This document shows positions 27,449 through 36,683 of a DNA stretch of 64,000 nt, piece by piece. The position numbers and the translations under genes are program-made. Origin of the DNA: Sphingomonas sp. Leaf208 (GTDB lineage: Bacteria > Pseudomonadota > Alphaproteobacteria > Sphingomonadales > Sphingomonadaceae); assembly GCF_001421415.1 (NCBI RefSeq), contig NZ_LMKH01000001.1:1-64000 (forward strand), given 5' to 3'. Each line of letters opens with the position of its first letter. The first letter of the stretch is position 1. Under the pieces are notes generated by a model. The model saw only the letters and a program-made list of their open reading frames with translations. It made no database searches and was not told the DNA's origin.

Positions 27449-29119
27449 ATGATTGCACACCGCCTGTTCCTGACTGCCGCCATCGTCGCCTTGACGAGCC
27501 CAGTCGTCGCGACCGCCCAAACCAGTGCCACTGTTGTCGCCACCGACCGCGGCCAGGTTCGCGGCGCGAGCGCCGACGGCGTTGCCAGCTGGAAGGGTAT
27601 CCCCTTCGCCGCCGCCCCGGTCGGAGCGCTGCGCTGGCGTGCCCCTCAGCCAGCTGCGGCGTGGAAAGGCGTGAAGGACGCGACCGCCTACTCGCACGAC
27701 TGCATGCAGGTCCCGTTTCCCAGCGACGCCGCACCGCTCGGGACGCAGCCTGCCGAGGATTGCCTGTACGCCAATGTCTGGAAGCCGGCGGCGGCGAGCG
27801 CGTCGGCCAAGCTGCCGGTGATCGTATGGATCTACGGCGGTGGTTTCGTGAATGGCGGCGCGTCACCGCCGACCTATTCCGGTGCCAACCTCGCCAAGCA
27901 GGGCGTGGTGTTCGTCAGCTTCAACTACCGTGTCGGACGGTTCGGCACGTTCGCACTGCCGCCGCTTACACAGCAGAATGCCGATGATGGCATGCTCGGC
28001 AATTACGGCATCATGGACCAGATCGCGGCGCTGAAGTGGGTGCGCGCCAACATCGCGTCGTTCGGCGGCGATCCCGCCAACGTGATGATCATCGGTGAAA
28101 GCGCCGGCGGTATGTCGGTGCACATGCTCAACACCGCGCCGCTGGCCCGCGGCCTGTTCAGCAAGGCCTTCGTGATGTCGGGTGGCAATGGCCAGTCGGA
28201 CAAGCGCACGCTCGCCGACGTCGAGCAGATCGGCGCCAATTTCGCTCGGTCGAAGAACATCGATCCCGCCGCCCCCGACGCGCTTGCCAAGTTGCGCGCG
28301 CTGAGCGCCGAAGAGGTTACCGACGGACTCAGCATGATGCAGATGTTCCGCCCGAAGGCGGGCCCGCCGACCAATACCGGTCCGTTCGTCGACGGCAAGG
28401 TCGTCGTCGATCTGGGCGGCGCCTATGCCGCGAACCGCTTCGCGCGCGTGCCGACGGTGATCGGCGCGACCAGTGCTGACATGGGTGGCAAGTCGGGCTT
28501 CATGATCGCCGGCGCGCGCGAGGCGTCGGCGGCGATCGCCGGCAAGGGCGTACCGGTGTGGGAGTATCGCTTCTCCTACGTCGCGGACTCGGTCGGTCAG
28601 CCCGGCGCGCAGCATGCCACGGACATCCCGTTCTTCTTCGATACCACACAGGTGAAGTATGGCGACAAGACCACCGCCAAGGACATCGCGGTCGGCAAGA
28701 CGATCAGCGGTTACGTCGTCAACTTCGCCAAGACCGGGAATCCGAACGGAAGCGGCCTGCCGTCCTGGCCTGCCTACACCGCCGCCGGCGACCAGCTGAT
28801 GGATTTCGGTGCGGACGGCAAGGCTGTGGCGCAGAAGGATCCTTGGGGTGCCGATATCGACGCCGGCAAGGCGCGGTTGGCCAGTGCGCAGGCCTCGGGG
28901 CACTACACCTCGATCACCACGCCGCTCGGCAAGATGCTCGACGACCCCGCGGCGAAGGCGGTGCTCGAACGCCAGATCCCCGACGTGATCAAGAGCGAAC
29001 AGATCGGCATGGCGCGCGGCGTGACGCTGGAGGCGCTGCAATCCTACGTCCCCGCACTGACCGATGCCAAGCTGAAGGCGATCGACGCCGATCTGGCGAA
29101 GGTGCCGATGCGTCCGTGA
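27449..29119 (+). CDS. Exported type-B carboxylesterase
   Basis: A 556-residue carboxylesterase of the para-nitrobenzyl esterase / COesterase family with a signal peptide (LFLTAAIVALTSPVVATA). It has the N-terminal GQVRG and WKGIPFAAAPVGALRWRAPQ, the oxyanion region IVWIYGGGFVNGG, and the nucleophile elbow GESAGG with Ser218. The catalytic His is in AQHATDIPFFFD. It hydrolyses carboxylic esters in the periplasm. It lies 47 bases after TBDR 2 on the same strand, so the pair is probably one transcript, with the receptor importing the ester the enzyme cleaves. The C-terminal 60-70 residues are an extra helical tail beyond the usual esterase fold. Confidence 0.92.
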   Translation: MIAHRLFLTAAIVALTSPVVATAQTSATVVATDRGQVRGASADGVASWKGIPFAAAPVGALRWRAPQPAAAWKGVKDATAYSHDCMQVPFPSDAAPLGTQPAEDCLYANVWKPAAASASAKLPVIVWIYGGGFVNGGASPPTYSGANLAKQGVVFVSFNYRVGRFGTFALPPLTQQNADDGMLGNYGIMDQIAALKWVRANIASFGGDPANVMIIGESAGGMSVHMLNTAPLARGLFSKAFVMSGGNGQSDKRTLADVEQIGANFARSKNIDPAAPDALAKLRALSAEEVTDGLSMMQMFRPKAGPPTNTGPFVDGKVVVDLGGAYAANRFARVPTVIGATSADMGGKSGFMIAGAREASAAIAGKGVPVWEYRFSYVADSVGQPGAQHATDIPFFFDTTQVKYGDKTTAKDIAVGKTISGYVVNFAKTGNPNGSGLPSWPAYTAAGDQLMDFGADGKAVAQKDPWGADIDAGKARLASAQASGHYTSITTPLGKMLDDPAAKAVLERQIPDVIKSEQIGMARGVTLEALQSYVPALTDAKLKAIDADLAKVPMRP

Positions 29120-29125
29120 GTTATG

Positions 29126-29164
29126 GGCATGGTCGACGTGCCAAACAGGCGCGCCGACCATGCC
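29126..29164 (+). terminator. Strong stem-loop after the carboxylesterase
   Basis: Perfect ten-base arms GGCATGGTCG (29126-29135) and CGACCATGCC (29155-29164) continue inward as CGTGCC and GGCGCG around an AAACA loop, with one mismatch and one G-U pair. It starts seven bases after the esterase stop. There is no T-run, so termination would need Rho or act as a 3' stabiliser. Confidence 0.6.
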
Positions 29165-29280
29165 TAGACCTTGGACGTGACCGTGATGCGACGTTGGGAA
29201 CGTCGCCGATAATCGAGTTTAGGTAACGCCGGCTGCGCGACCTATTGCCAGTCGTGCGCCCAGTGCGATTCACCGGCGCC

Positions 29281-29634
29281 AACCATAGAAAGCGCGCAGC
29301 GTTGTTGTAGAGGATATCGCGTTTCTGCTCGCTCGACAGATAGTCTGCGTTCTGGATGATGCCGACCGAATAGCGCATCAAGCCCGGCCAGATCAGTTCG
29401 TCGGTCCCGAACATGACGCGATCCTCGAACCCTGCATCGACCAACCGCTCATGTACCGGTGGACCCTCTTCAGCGGATAGCTCGAGAACCAGGCGGCACG
29501 CTCTTCGCAGTCGTCGTGCTCGGCTGCGCCTGCCAGATCGACAGCCTCACGCTAGGCACGGCGCCAGTCAGCACGGCCGCCGCCGCCATCGCCGCCACGA
29601 CGGCAGGCACTGGGCGGCGGCGGATGCTCGGCAT
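29281..29634 (-). pseudogene. Amidohydrolase (COG2159-type) remnant
   Basis: Only the ends of an amidohydrolase remain. The start (MPSIRRRPVPAVVAAMAAAA) is a signal peptide seven bases after the TBDR 3 stop. The tail reads LVDAGFEDRVMFGTDELIWP and ending in KRDILYNNAARFLWL, the usual C-terminus of this TIM-barrel family. Between them almost the whole catalytic barrel is deleted, the parts lie in different frames (one shift around 29450), and the normal stop is lost so the frame runs on to 29121. It was probably the second gene of a TBDR 3 operon. Confidence 0.75.
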
Positions 29635-29641
29635 GACGGGT

Positions 29642-31927
29642 CTAGAACCGGAAGCCGGTTCGCACGCCATAGGTGCGCGGGTCCTGCAACGTCACGCCGC
29701 TATAGGCGCCCGACGACGCGCCCGACACGACCAGGCTGTTCTCGAGGTTGCGCACGAAGCCCTGTAGATACCAGCGCTCGCCCGCTGCGTTGTAGGTGAG
29801 CGACAGGTCGGTCTTGGTGAAGCTCGGCTGGCGAAACTGGTTGAGCGTCCCCAGCGCCGACAGGTAATAGCTATCGCTCAGTCGTGTCCGCGCCGAGGCC
29901 TGGATGTTCGCGCCGCTGGTGAGCGGGACGGTCTGCGTGATCCCGGCGGTCACCGTCCATTCGGGCGACCGATCGAGCTTCCTGCCGGCAAAGCTGACGG
30001 CAGGGGTCGGGAAGAAGTTCGTATAGCGCGCGTTCAGCCATGAGGCCGACGCATCGAAGCGCGTGTTGGGCCCGGGGTTCACCACGGTCTCGAGCTCGAC
30101 GCCGTCGACCTTCGCCTGGCCGGCGTTGGTGGTCACCTGGCAAGGGCCGCCGCAGATCGTCGAGAGCTGGCTCAACTGGATGCCCGCGAAATCATAGTGG
30201 AAGCCCGACAGGTTCACCCGCAGCACGTTGCCCGCCAGATGCGTCTTGATGCCACCCTCATAGGAGGTGATCGTCTCCGGGTTATAATAGAGTGCGCTTG
30301 CGCTCAGCGTACAGCCCGCGCCGGTTCCGGCTTCGCAGCCATCGTTGAACCCGCCTGCCTTGTAGCCGGTCGAGACGACCGCGTAGAGCAGGCTGCGCGA
30401 GTTCAGGTCGTAGTCGACGCCACCACGATAGGTGACTTTCGAAAACGTCCTCGCCGCGTTGTTGACCGTGCTCGTATCGCGCGCGCCGGTGCAGGCGACC
30501 GCTCCGCAGATGACCGTCGCCCCGATCCGCGCCTTCTCGTCGTGCGAATAGCGGACGCCGCCGGTCACGCGAAACCGGTCGGTCAGCTTCAGCGTCGCCT
30601 GGCCGAAGCCGGCAAGGGATTCCGATTTCACGTAGCGCTGTGGAAAGCCGAAGACATAGCCCGGCGCACCGGGCGTGGCGTTGAGCAGGCCGAAGATGTA
30701 GTAATTCTGGAACCCGGTCTCGTGGAAATAATAGCCACCCGCCTGGATCGAGAGTGGTCCGAGGTCGGTCGAAAGACGCAGTTCCTGGCTGTTCTGCTTG
30801 TACGCCGCATCGTCGCGCGACGGGAATACGGTGGCACCGGTACCCGGCGTCAGGCTCAAATCCTCGCGACGCTCGAACTTCCGGTAGGATCCGAGATAGT
30901 TGAGCGTCAGCCCGCCAAAGTCATAGCTGAAATCGGCCAGCACGCCGTAGACGTCGTTGTCGCGACCGAGCTTGGTCGTATACGGCGCGACCACGGTACG
31001 CTGTGCCGTCTTCCCCGACACGGGATTGTAGACGGGGTCGACCCCGACGGTGTTGAACCCGGTGTAGAAATTGCTCGTCAGGACGCTGTTCACGGTCTGC
31101 CCGCCGACATGCGAATAATCGCCGATGATCAGCAGCTTGGCCGGACCGCTCGACCAGGAGGCGGACAAGCGCCCGGACACGTTGTCGCGGAACGGGCTGA
31201 GGTCGGTACGGACTCGCGGCCCGGACTCGAGGAAGCTGTCGCGGCGGTCGTAGTTGAACGCCGCGCGGACGGCGATCGAGTCTGAGAGAGGCACGTTGAT
31301 CATGCCGGTCAGCAGGCGGCTGTCGTAATTGCCGTAGCTCGCGTCGACCGACGCTTCGAAGCGGTCGACCGGATGGTTGGTGATGACGTTGACGAGGCCG
31401 GCGGTCGTGTTGCGGCCGAACAAGGTACCCTGTGGACCGCGCAGCACCTCGACGCGGGCGATGTCGTAGAAGCTGACTTCCTGCGTCTGCGGTCGCGCGA
31501 TGTAGATGCCGTCGGTCATGAAAGCTGCCGACGGATCGCCCTTTTCGGTGCCATCCGTGCTCGTGATGCCGCGGATCGTGATCTGCAGGCCGTTGCCCCG
31601 ATCGATCGAAAGGTTCGGCACCTGCTCGCCCAGCGTGGTCGGATTGGTGATGCCTGCCGACAACAGCGCCGTCCCGGTGATCGCGGTCAGCGCGATCGGG
31701 GTCTTGGATGCGAGGGATTCATTACGGTTGGCGGTGACGACGATATCGCCTTCGGACGCCTGCAACGCGCTGTTCGATTCCGCCTCGGTGGCGGAGGCCG
31801 GAGCTTCGCCGACCTGTTGCACGCTTTGGTCGGGAAGCGTCGACGGCGGCCCGATCTGCTGGGCTGCGACCGGTGTCGCAAAGACCGCGAACGCGGAAAC
31901 CCCACATGCCAACAAACGCTTGCTCAT
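29642..31927 (-). CDS. TonB-dependent outer-membrane receptor (TBDR 3)
   Basis: A 761-residue receptor with a signal peptide (ACGVSAFAVFATPVAA), TonB box GDIVVTANR, plug domain (NGLQITIRGITSTDGTEKGD, then VEVLRGPQGTLFGRNTTAGL) and a barrel ending VRTGFRF. The plug with RGPQGTLFGRNT is the type common in sphingomonad receptors for siderophores and aromatic or terpenoid compounds, so a sugar substrate is not assured. Downstream lies the amidohydrolase remnant. Upstream on the same strand, 346 bases away, is the GH3-b/GH3-c pair, and the long gap suggests its own promoter. Confidence 0.92.
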   Translation of the reverse strand: MSKRLLACGVSAFAVFATPVAAQQIGPPSTLPDQSVQQVGEAPASATEAESNSALQASEGDIVVTANRNESLASKTPIALTAITGTALLSAGITNPTTLGEQVPNLSIDRGNGLQITIRGITSTDGTEKGDPSAAFMTDGIYIARPQTQEVSFYDIARVEVLRGPQGTLFGRNTTAGLVNVITNHPVDRFEASVDASYGNYDSRLLTGMINVPLSDSIAVRAAFNYDRRDSFLESGPRVRTDLSPFRDNVSGRLSASWSSGPAKLLIIGDYSHVGGQTVNSVLTSNFYTGFNTVGVDPVYNPVSGKTAQRTVVAPYTTKLGRDNDVYGVLADFSYDFGGLTLNYLGSYRKFERREDLSLTPGTGATVFPSRDDAAYKQNSQELRLSTDLGPLSIQAGGYYFHETGFQNYYIFGLLNATPGAPGYVFGFPQRYVKSESLAGFGQATLKLTDRFRVTGGVRYSHDEKARIGATVICGAVACTGARDTSTVNNAARTFSKVTYRGGVDYDLNSRSLLYAVVSTGYKAGGFNDGCEAGTGAGCTLSASALYYNPETITSYEGGIKTHLAGNVLRVNLSGFHYDFAGIQLSQLSTICGGPCQVTTNAGQAKVDGVELETVVNPGPNTRFDASASWLNARYTNFFPTPAVSFAGRKLDRSPEWTVTAGITQTVPLTSGANIQASARTRLSDSYYLSALGTLNQFRQPSFTKTDLSLTYNAAGERWYLQGFVRNLENSLVVSGASSGAYSGVTLQDPRTYGVRTGFRF

Positions 31928-32273
31928 CGTCTTCCCCTCCTATTCGCTCCACCTGTCCGCCGTTCGTTTTCGAATGGTCGGAACGGTCGAGCGTCTCCGT
32001 CTCGTGTTCTTGAGAGAGAGCGTGATCGACGATTAATCTCGATCAGTAAAATACAAGTTTGTAACCGATCGATACAATGCCGTTATGCTCGTGGAGAGGT
32101 TTGGTCGGGTCTACGTCGTCCGGGCATGATCCCGTCACGAACAACGCCGATAGATCACGTTCGCCGTCAGGCCTTCCAGGCAACGCTCACGCGACGTCCC
32201 AAGTGCTCGTTGGGACCTGGCCTGACGTTGATGCGGCTGGGAAAGCTTGTCCCGGCAGGCGTGTCGGCGTCGA
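31928..32273. other. Gap between GH3-c and TBDR 3, no gene
   Basis: No gene supported. It is relatively AT-rich around 32030-32080 and probably holds the TBDR 3 promoter (minus strand) and the end of the GH3 operon transcript. Confidence 0.5.
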
Positions 32274-34286
32274 TCAACGCCTGAGGCGCACCGCATCCAT
32301 GATCCCGGCACCAACGGCGTAGAGTGGCTTGGCGGAATCGTCCGGTACCGCCGGGTCTTGCGCGCTGACGGCGGCCATCGACGATGGCAGTTCGAACGGC
32401 AGCCGGCCCGACGCACTAGCGTGCCCGGTCAGCACATCCATCAATGCGGCGTCGCTCACCCCGAAATTGGCGAGCAACACCGCGGCCTTGTCGCGAACAT
32501 TGGTCAGGATCGCCGGCCGGTCGAGATAGACCGAGACGATCGTCGGGACATGCGCGCTGGCCGACTTCAGCGCCTCGTAGCCGGCGTCGCCGTTGCGAAA
32601 GTCGAGCCGGCCTTCCTTCTGACGGCTGCCGAAGAAGTTGTTGGGGTGGAGCATCTCGCTCGGCGCTTCCAGGCGGATGATCGCGACGTCTGCATCCTCC
32701 GGGCGGGCGACGACGGTAAAGCCCTTCGCGGCCACCGCGTCGGGTGACAGTCCGTAGATGAAGACCCTGCGCTTGCCCGTGAGGGGCAGGACGCCCGACC
32801 GGTTCTCCAGGAGGACCTGCGACCGTCGCTGTGCCGCGTCCGCCATGTGTTGATGCTCGGGACGCGCGGCGAAACGTTCGGCTGCGGCGGGATCGACATA
32901 GGGATCGTCGAACAGCCCTTGTTCGAACTTGGCGATCATGATCCGCCGAACGGAGTCGTCGATCCGCGCTTCCGCGATGCGACCCGCCCGCACAGCGGCG
33001 ATGATCGCGGCGGGCTTGTCGACGCCGCCAAACTGGTCGAGCCCGGCGACGATTCCCTTTTCGAAGCGTTGCGCCTCGCTCAGCGTCTCGACGCCCCACG
33101 GCATCGCAATGTCTCTTACGCCTTGCGGTTTGTCGGGCGCGCGGCATCCGGGGCCGCAATCGTTGGTAATCGCCCAGTCCGACAGGATGATCCCGCGATA
33201 GCCTTTCGCGCCGCGCAACAATCCGGTCAGCAACTGGCGGTTGAAGCCTGCGCCGACCGGTTCGAGCGGGGCACCCGCGATCGTCACCCCGTGGAGAATC
33301 GGATAGGTTGGCATCACGCCGGCCACTTTCATGCGGAATGCGCCGTCGAACGCCGCGACATGCTCGGCGAAACTGCGATCGTCCAGGCGTGCGATGCGGC
33401 CATAATAGTTATGCGCATCGAACCCGTTCGGCTCCGCGCCATAGCCGACCCAGTGCTTGACGATCGCCATCACGCCGTCGCGCGCGACACCGTTCGGGCC
33501 GTGTTGGAAACCCTCGACATAGGCCGCGACGAGAGGCGAGACGAGCGCCGGGTTGGACCCGAACGTGCCCGTCATCCGCGACCAGCGCGGTTCGGTGGCG
33601 GGGTCGGCCTGCGGTGACAGCGCCTCGTGGATCCCGACCGCACGATATTCCTGCCGCGCGATATCCGCGAACGCGCGCACGACCCCGGGATCGCCGATCG
33701 CGCCGAAGCCGAGCGGATCGGGCCACTGCGAAAAGCCCTTCGATTGCGCGCTGGCGCCCAGCACATATTGGAAATGGTTGCGCGGATCGGTGCTGATCGT
33801 CACCGGAATGCCGAGCCGCGAGTCCTCGCCGAGCTGCTGGACCGCGTTGTTCGCTTCGGCGAAACGGCGCGGGGGCAACGCCAGCCGGGTGATGAAGCTG
33901 GTGATACCGCGCTGCCCGATCATCTCACCAACGCGCGCCAGGTCATAGCCTTCGGCGGAGACACCGATCGCCGCATTGGCGCCGCTGCCCGCGCCCGGTA
34001 GCGACGCGTGCATCATCGTGCCCGCCTTTTCCTCCAGCGTCATGCGACGGACCAGATCGTCGGTCCTCCGCTCGGGCGATAGTCGCCAATCCTCGTACGG
34101 ATCGAGCCGTCCGTTACGATCGAGGTCACGATACTGCCTGCCCTCGACCGCCAGCATCGGGCCCTTGCGGCTCTGCACCTGCGGATCGGCGGCCGCCGAT
34201 TGGGCCAGCAAGGCGACCGTCGGAAGCGCCGCGCCGATCAACCAGCGCCACGACGGCGACGACGGCGTCGACGACCGCACGGTCAT
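32274..34286 (-). CDS. Glycoside hydrolase family 3 enzyme with EF-hand-like motif (GH3-c)
   Basis: A 670-residue exported GH3 enzyme with signal peptide (WRWLIGAALPTVALLAQSAA). After it comes a calcium-loop-like motif DLDRNGRLDPYEDW, seen in a subset of GH3 proteins. The barrel includes PVTISTDPRNHFQ, AIVKHWVGYG and the nucleophile Asp370 in GIILSDWAITND. The second domain follows (SQVLLENRSGVLPLTG). There is no fibronectin III-like domain, unlike GH3-a and GH3-b. It differs enough from those two to suggest another linkage or aglycone. The start at 34286 overlaps the GH3-b stop (ATGA); the frame runs far upstream only as a shadow of GH3-b. Confidence 0.9.
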   Translation of the reverse strand: MTVRSSTPSSPSWRWLIGAALPTVALLAQSAAADPQVQSRKGPMLAVEGRQYRDLDRNGRLDPYEDWRLSPERRTDDLVRRMTLEEKAGTMMHASLPGAGSGANAAIGVSAEGYDLARVGEMIGQRGITSFITRLALPPRRFAEANNAVQQLGEDSRLGIPVTISTDPRNHFQYVLGASAQSKGFSQWPDPLGFGAIGDPGVVRAFADIARQEYRAVGIHEALSPQADPATEPRWSRMTGTFGSNPALVSPLVAAYVEGFQHGPNGVARDGVMAIVKHWVGYGAEPNGFDAHNYYGRIARLDDRSFAEHVAAFDGAFRMKVAGVMPTYPILHGVTIAGAPLEPVGAGFNRQLLTGLLRGAKGYRGIILSDWAITNDCGPGCRAPDKPQGVRDIAMPWGVETLSEAQRFEKGIVAGLDQFGGVDKPAAIIAAVRAGRIAEARIDDSVRRIMIAKFEQGLFDDPYVDPAAAERFAARPEHQHMADAAQRRSQVLLENRSGVLPLTGKRRVFIYGLSPDAVAAKGFTVVARPEDADVAIIRLEAPSEMLHPNNFFGSRQKEGRLDFRNGDAGYEALKSASAHVPTIVSVYLDRPAILTNVRDKAAVLLANFGVSDAALMDVLTGHASASGRLPFELPSSMAAVSAQDPAVPDDSAKPLYAVGAGIMDAVRLRR

Positions 34287-36550
34287 GGCTTGATGGCCTG
34301 CGCCGCCACTTGCATCGTGCCCGACAGGACCGCGTCGCCCGCCTGGCGCCCGACCGTGATCGGCACGGCACCGGCCGCGACCGACCAGCCGGGCCGTGCG
34401 GTGTCGTAGCGCGCGATCAGGCGCGGATCGATCGTGACGCTGACCTGCTTGGTTTCGCCGGGTTGCAGCAGGACGCGCTGGAATCCGACCAGCCGGCGCA
34501 TCTGTCCGGCGGGCGCTGCATAGACCTGCGGCACGTCCGCGCCCGCGCGCTTGCCGGTGTTGGTGACCGAGAAGCTGATCGCGTCGCCAACCACCTTGAG
34601 GTCGCGATAGGCGAACTTGGTGTACGACAGGCCGTGACCGAACGCGAAGAGCGGGGCGGCACCCTTGCGCTGATACCAGCGATAGCCGACGTCCGCGCCC
34701 TCGGGATACTCGACCGGGAACGAGGGTACGCCACCGGTCAGGTCGACCGTACTCAGGTCGAGCGTCGTCGCCTTGGGCTTGGCGGCGTTGCGCGCCTCCG
34801 CCGCCTTCACGAGCGCCAGGCCGGGGATCGTCGGTCGCGGCGCCTGCGCGGCGTTGGCGGGGAACGTGACGGGCAGGCGGCCCGACGGGTTCACGTCGCC
34901 GACCAGGATCGATGCGATCGCCTCGCCGCCCTTCTGGCCGGGATACCACGCTTCCAGGATCGCGCCGACGCGACCTGCCCATGGCATCGTCACGGGGCCG
35001 CCGGTCTCCAGCACGACCACGGTCTTCGCATTGGCGGCGGCGACCGCGTCGATCAGCGCGTTCTGTGTCCCGGGCAGGTCGAGCGTCTCGACGTCCTGCG
35101 CTTCGGTGCGCCACTGCTCGCCGAACACGATCGCGATATCGGCCGCGCGCGCGGCGGCGGCGGCGGCCTTGACGTCCGTGCCGTCGAGATAGGTCACCTG
35201 CGCCTGTGGTAGGCGCGCCTTGATCGCCGCGAGCGGCGACGATGCGTGATAGGTAATCTTGATGAAGCTGCTGAGCGGCCCGCCGCCGGGCATCGGCAGT
35301 TCGAGCGGCACGCCGCCGACCGATCGGACCTGCGACGATCCGCCGCCCGACAGCACGCCGACATCGGCATGGCCGCCGATCACGACGATCGTCTTGGCGG
35401 TCGCGGCCAGCGGCAACAGGTCGCGGTCGTTCTTCAGCAGGACGATCCCCGCCTCGGCCGTCGCCTGCGCGACCTTCGCGTTGGCGGCGTAGTCGATCGG
35501 CTGCGGCATTGTCGGGGGCGGCCGATCGACCAGCTCATGCGCGATCATCGTCCGCAGGATCCGGCGGACCATGTCGTCCAGTCGCGCAGCCGGGACGGTG
35601 CCGACGGCGACCGCGGCCTTCAGCGGCGCACCGAAGAACACCTGCTTATCGAGTTCCTGGCCCGATTCCTGGTCGAGTCCTGCGGTTGCCGCCTTGACGG
35701 TCGAGTGCACCGCGCCCCAGTCCGACATTACCCAGCCGGTATAGCCCCAGTCCTTCTTCAGGACGGTATTCAGCAGGAAGTCGTTCTCGCAGGCATAATG
35801 CCCGTTCACCTGGTTGTAGCCGCACATCACCGAACCGGGTTTGCCCGCCTCGATCGCCATCTCGAATGCCAGCAGGTCGCTCTCGCGCATCGGCGCTTCG
35901 GCCATCTTCGCGTCGAGCGCGTTGCGGCCGCTCTCCTGCGCGTTCAGCGCGTAGTGTTTGATCGTCGAGACGATGCCGTTCGACTGGATGCCCTTGATCG
36001 CCGCGCCCGCCATCACGCCGGTCAGCAGCACGTCCTCGCTCAGATATTCGAAATTGCGGCCGTTCCAGGGATCGCGGACCAGGTTGGCGCCGCCTGCCAG
36101 CAGCACGTTGAAGCCCTTCGCGCGGGATTCGCTGCCGATCATGCGCCCACCGGCCTCGGCGATAATCGGGTCGAAGGTGGACGCGGTCAGCAGGCTGCCG
36201 GGCAGGGCGGTCGCGACATCGCCCTTGCGCATCTCGCCGCCGTTCGCGACGCCGAGACTCGCGTCGCTCTCGTACAGATCGGGAATACCGAGCCGCGAAA
36301 CACCCGGAACATGCCCCGCGCCGGTCCGCGTCTCGTTCGGATTGCCCCTCTTCAGCGCCGATCCGAAAGTCCCGTTCACCATCGCGATCTTCTCTTCGAG
36401 CGTCATCTGCGCGAGGATCAGCGCGGAGCGTTCGTCGGGCGTGCGGCTTGCGTCCATCCACCCCTTTGCCGGGGTGGTCTGCGCTGCCATCGGTACGCTC
36501 GTCATGAGCGCCGCTGCAGCCACGCTGGCCTGCCAGATCGTTCTCGTCAT
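34283..36550 (-). CDS. Glycoside hydrolase family 3 beta-glucosidase (GH3-b)
   Basis: A 755-residue exported GH3 enzyme, the same length as GH3-a and alike in every motif. It has signal peptide SVAAAALMTSVPMAAQ, FNVLLAGGANLVRDPWNGRN, VSTIKHYALNAQ and nucleophile Asp277 in GWVMSDWGAVHST. It also has the sandwich domain VLLKNDRDLLPLAATA and the C-terminal fibronectin III-like domain (PQVYAAPAGQMRRLVGFQRV). The start is at 36550 with GGGAGAGG upstream; a longer frame to 36625 is not protein-like. It heads an operon with GH3-c and is divergent from a LysR regulator, its likely controller. Confidence 0.93.
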   Translation of the reverse strand: MTRTIWQASVAAAALMTSVPMAAQTTPAKGWMDASRTPDERSALILAQMTLEEKIAMVNGTFGSALKRGNPNETRTGAGHVPGVSRLGIPDLYESDASLGVANGGEMRKGDVATALPGSLLTASTFDPIIAEAGGRMIGSESRAKGFNVLLAGGANLVRDPWNGRNFEYLSEDVLLTGVMAGAAIKGIQSNGIVSTIKHYALNAQESGRNALDAKMAEAPMRESDLLAFEMAIEAGKPGSVMCGYNQVNGHYACENDFLLNTVLKKDWGYTGWVMSDWGAVHSTVKAATAGLDQESGQELDKQVFFGAPLKAAVAVGTVPAARLDDMVRRILRTMIAHELVDRPPPTMPQPIDYAANAKVAQATAEAGIVLLKNDRDLLPLAATAKTIVVIGGHADVGVLSGGGSSQVRSVGGVPLELPMPGGGPLSSFIKITYHASSPLAAIKARLPQAQVTYLDGTDVKAAAAAARAADIAIVFGEQWRTEAQDVETLDLPGTQNALIDAVAAANAKTVVVLETGGPVTMPWAGRVGAILEAWYPGQKGGEAIASILVGDVNPSGRLPVTFPANAAQAPRPTIPGLALVKAAEARNAAKPKATTLDLSTVDLTGGVPSFPVEYPEGADVGYRWYQRKGAAPLFAFGHGLSYTKFAYRDLKVVGDAISFSVTNTGKRAGADVPQVYAAPAGQMRRLVGFQRVLLQPGETKQVSVTIDPRLIARYDTARPGWSVAAGAVPITVGRQAGDAVLSGTMQVAAQAIKP

Positions 36551-36618
36551 ATGCCTCTCCCGCTTTTTTCTCGCTTGCACCCTTATCGAAGGCGCGCGAT
36601 GATTTAAGAAATAGAGAT

Positions 36619-36638
36619 TACGCATAGATCAATTCGTA
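36619..36638. promoter_or_regulatory. Inverted repeat in the GH3-b / LysR divergent promoter
   Basis: TACG-N12-CGTA lies in an AT-rich gap between the GH3-b start (36550) and the LysR start (36684). This is a reasonable place for a LysR operator, although the spacing is not the classic T-N11-A box. Inference only. Confidence 0.35.
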
Positions 36639-36683
36639 TTTGTGATTGCTCGCGACCAACGCCGTATCGATGAAGAGGTCAGC

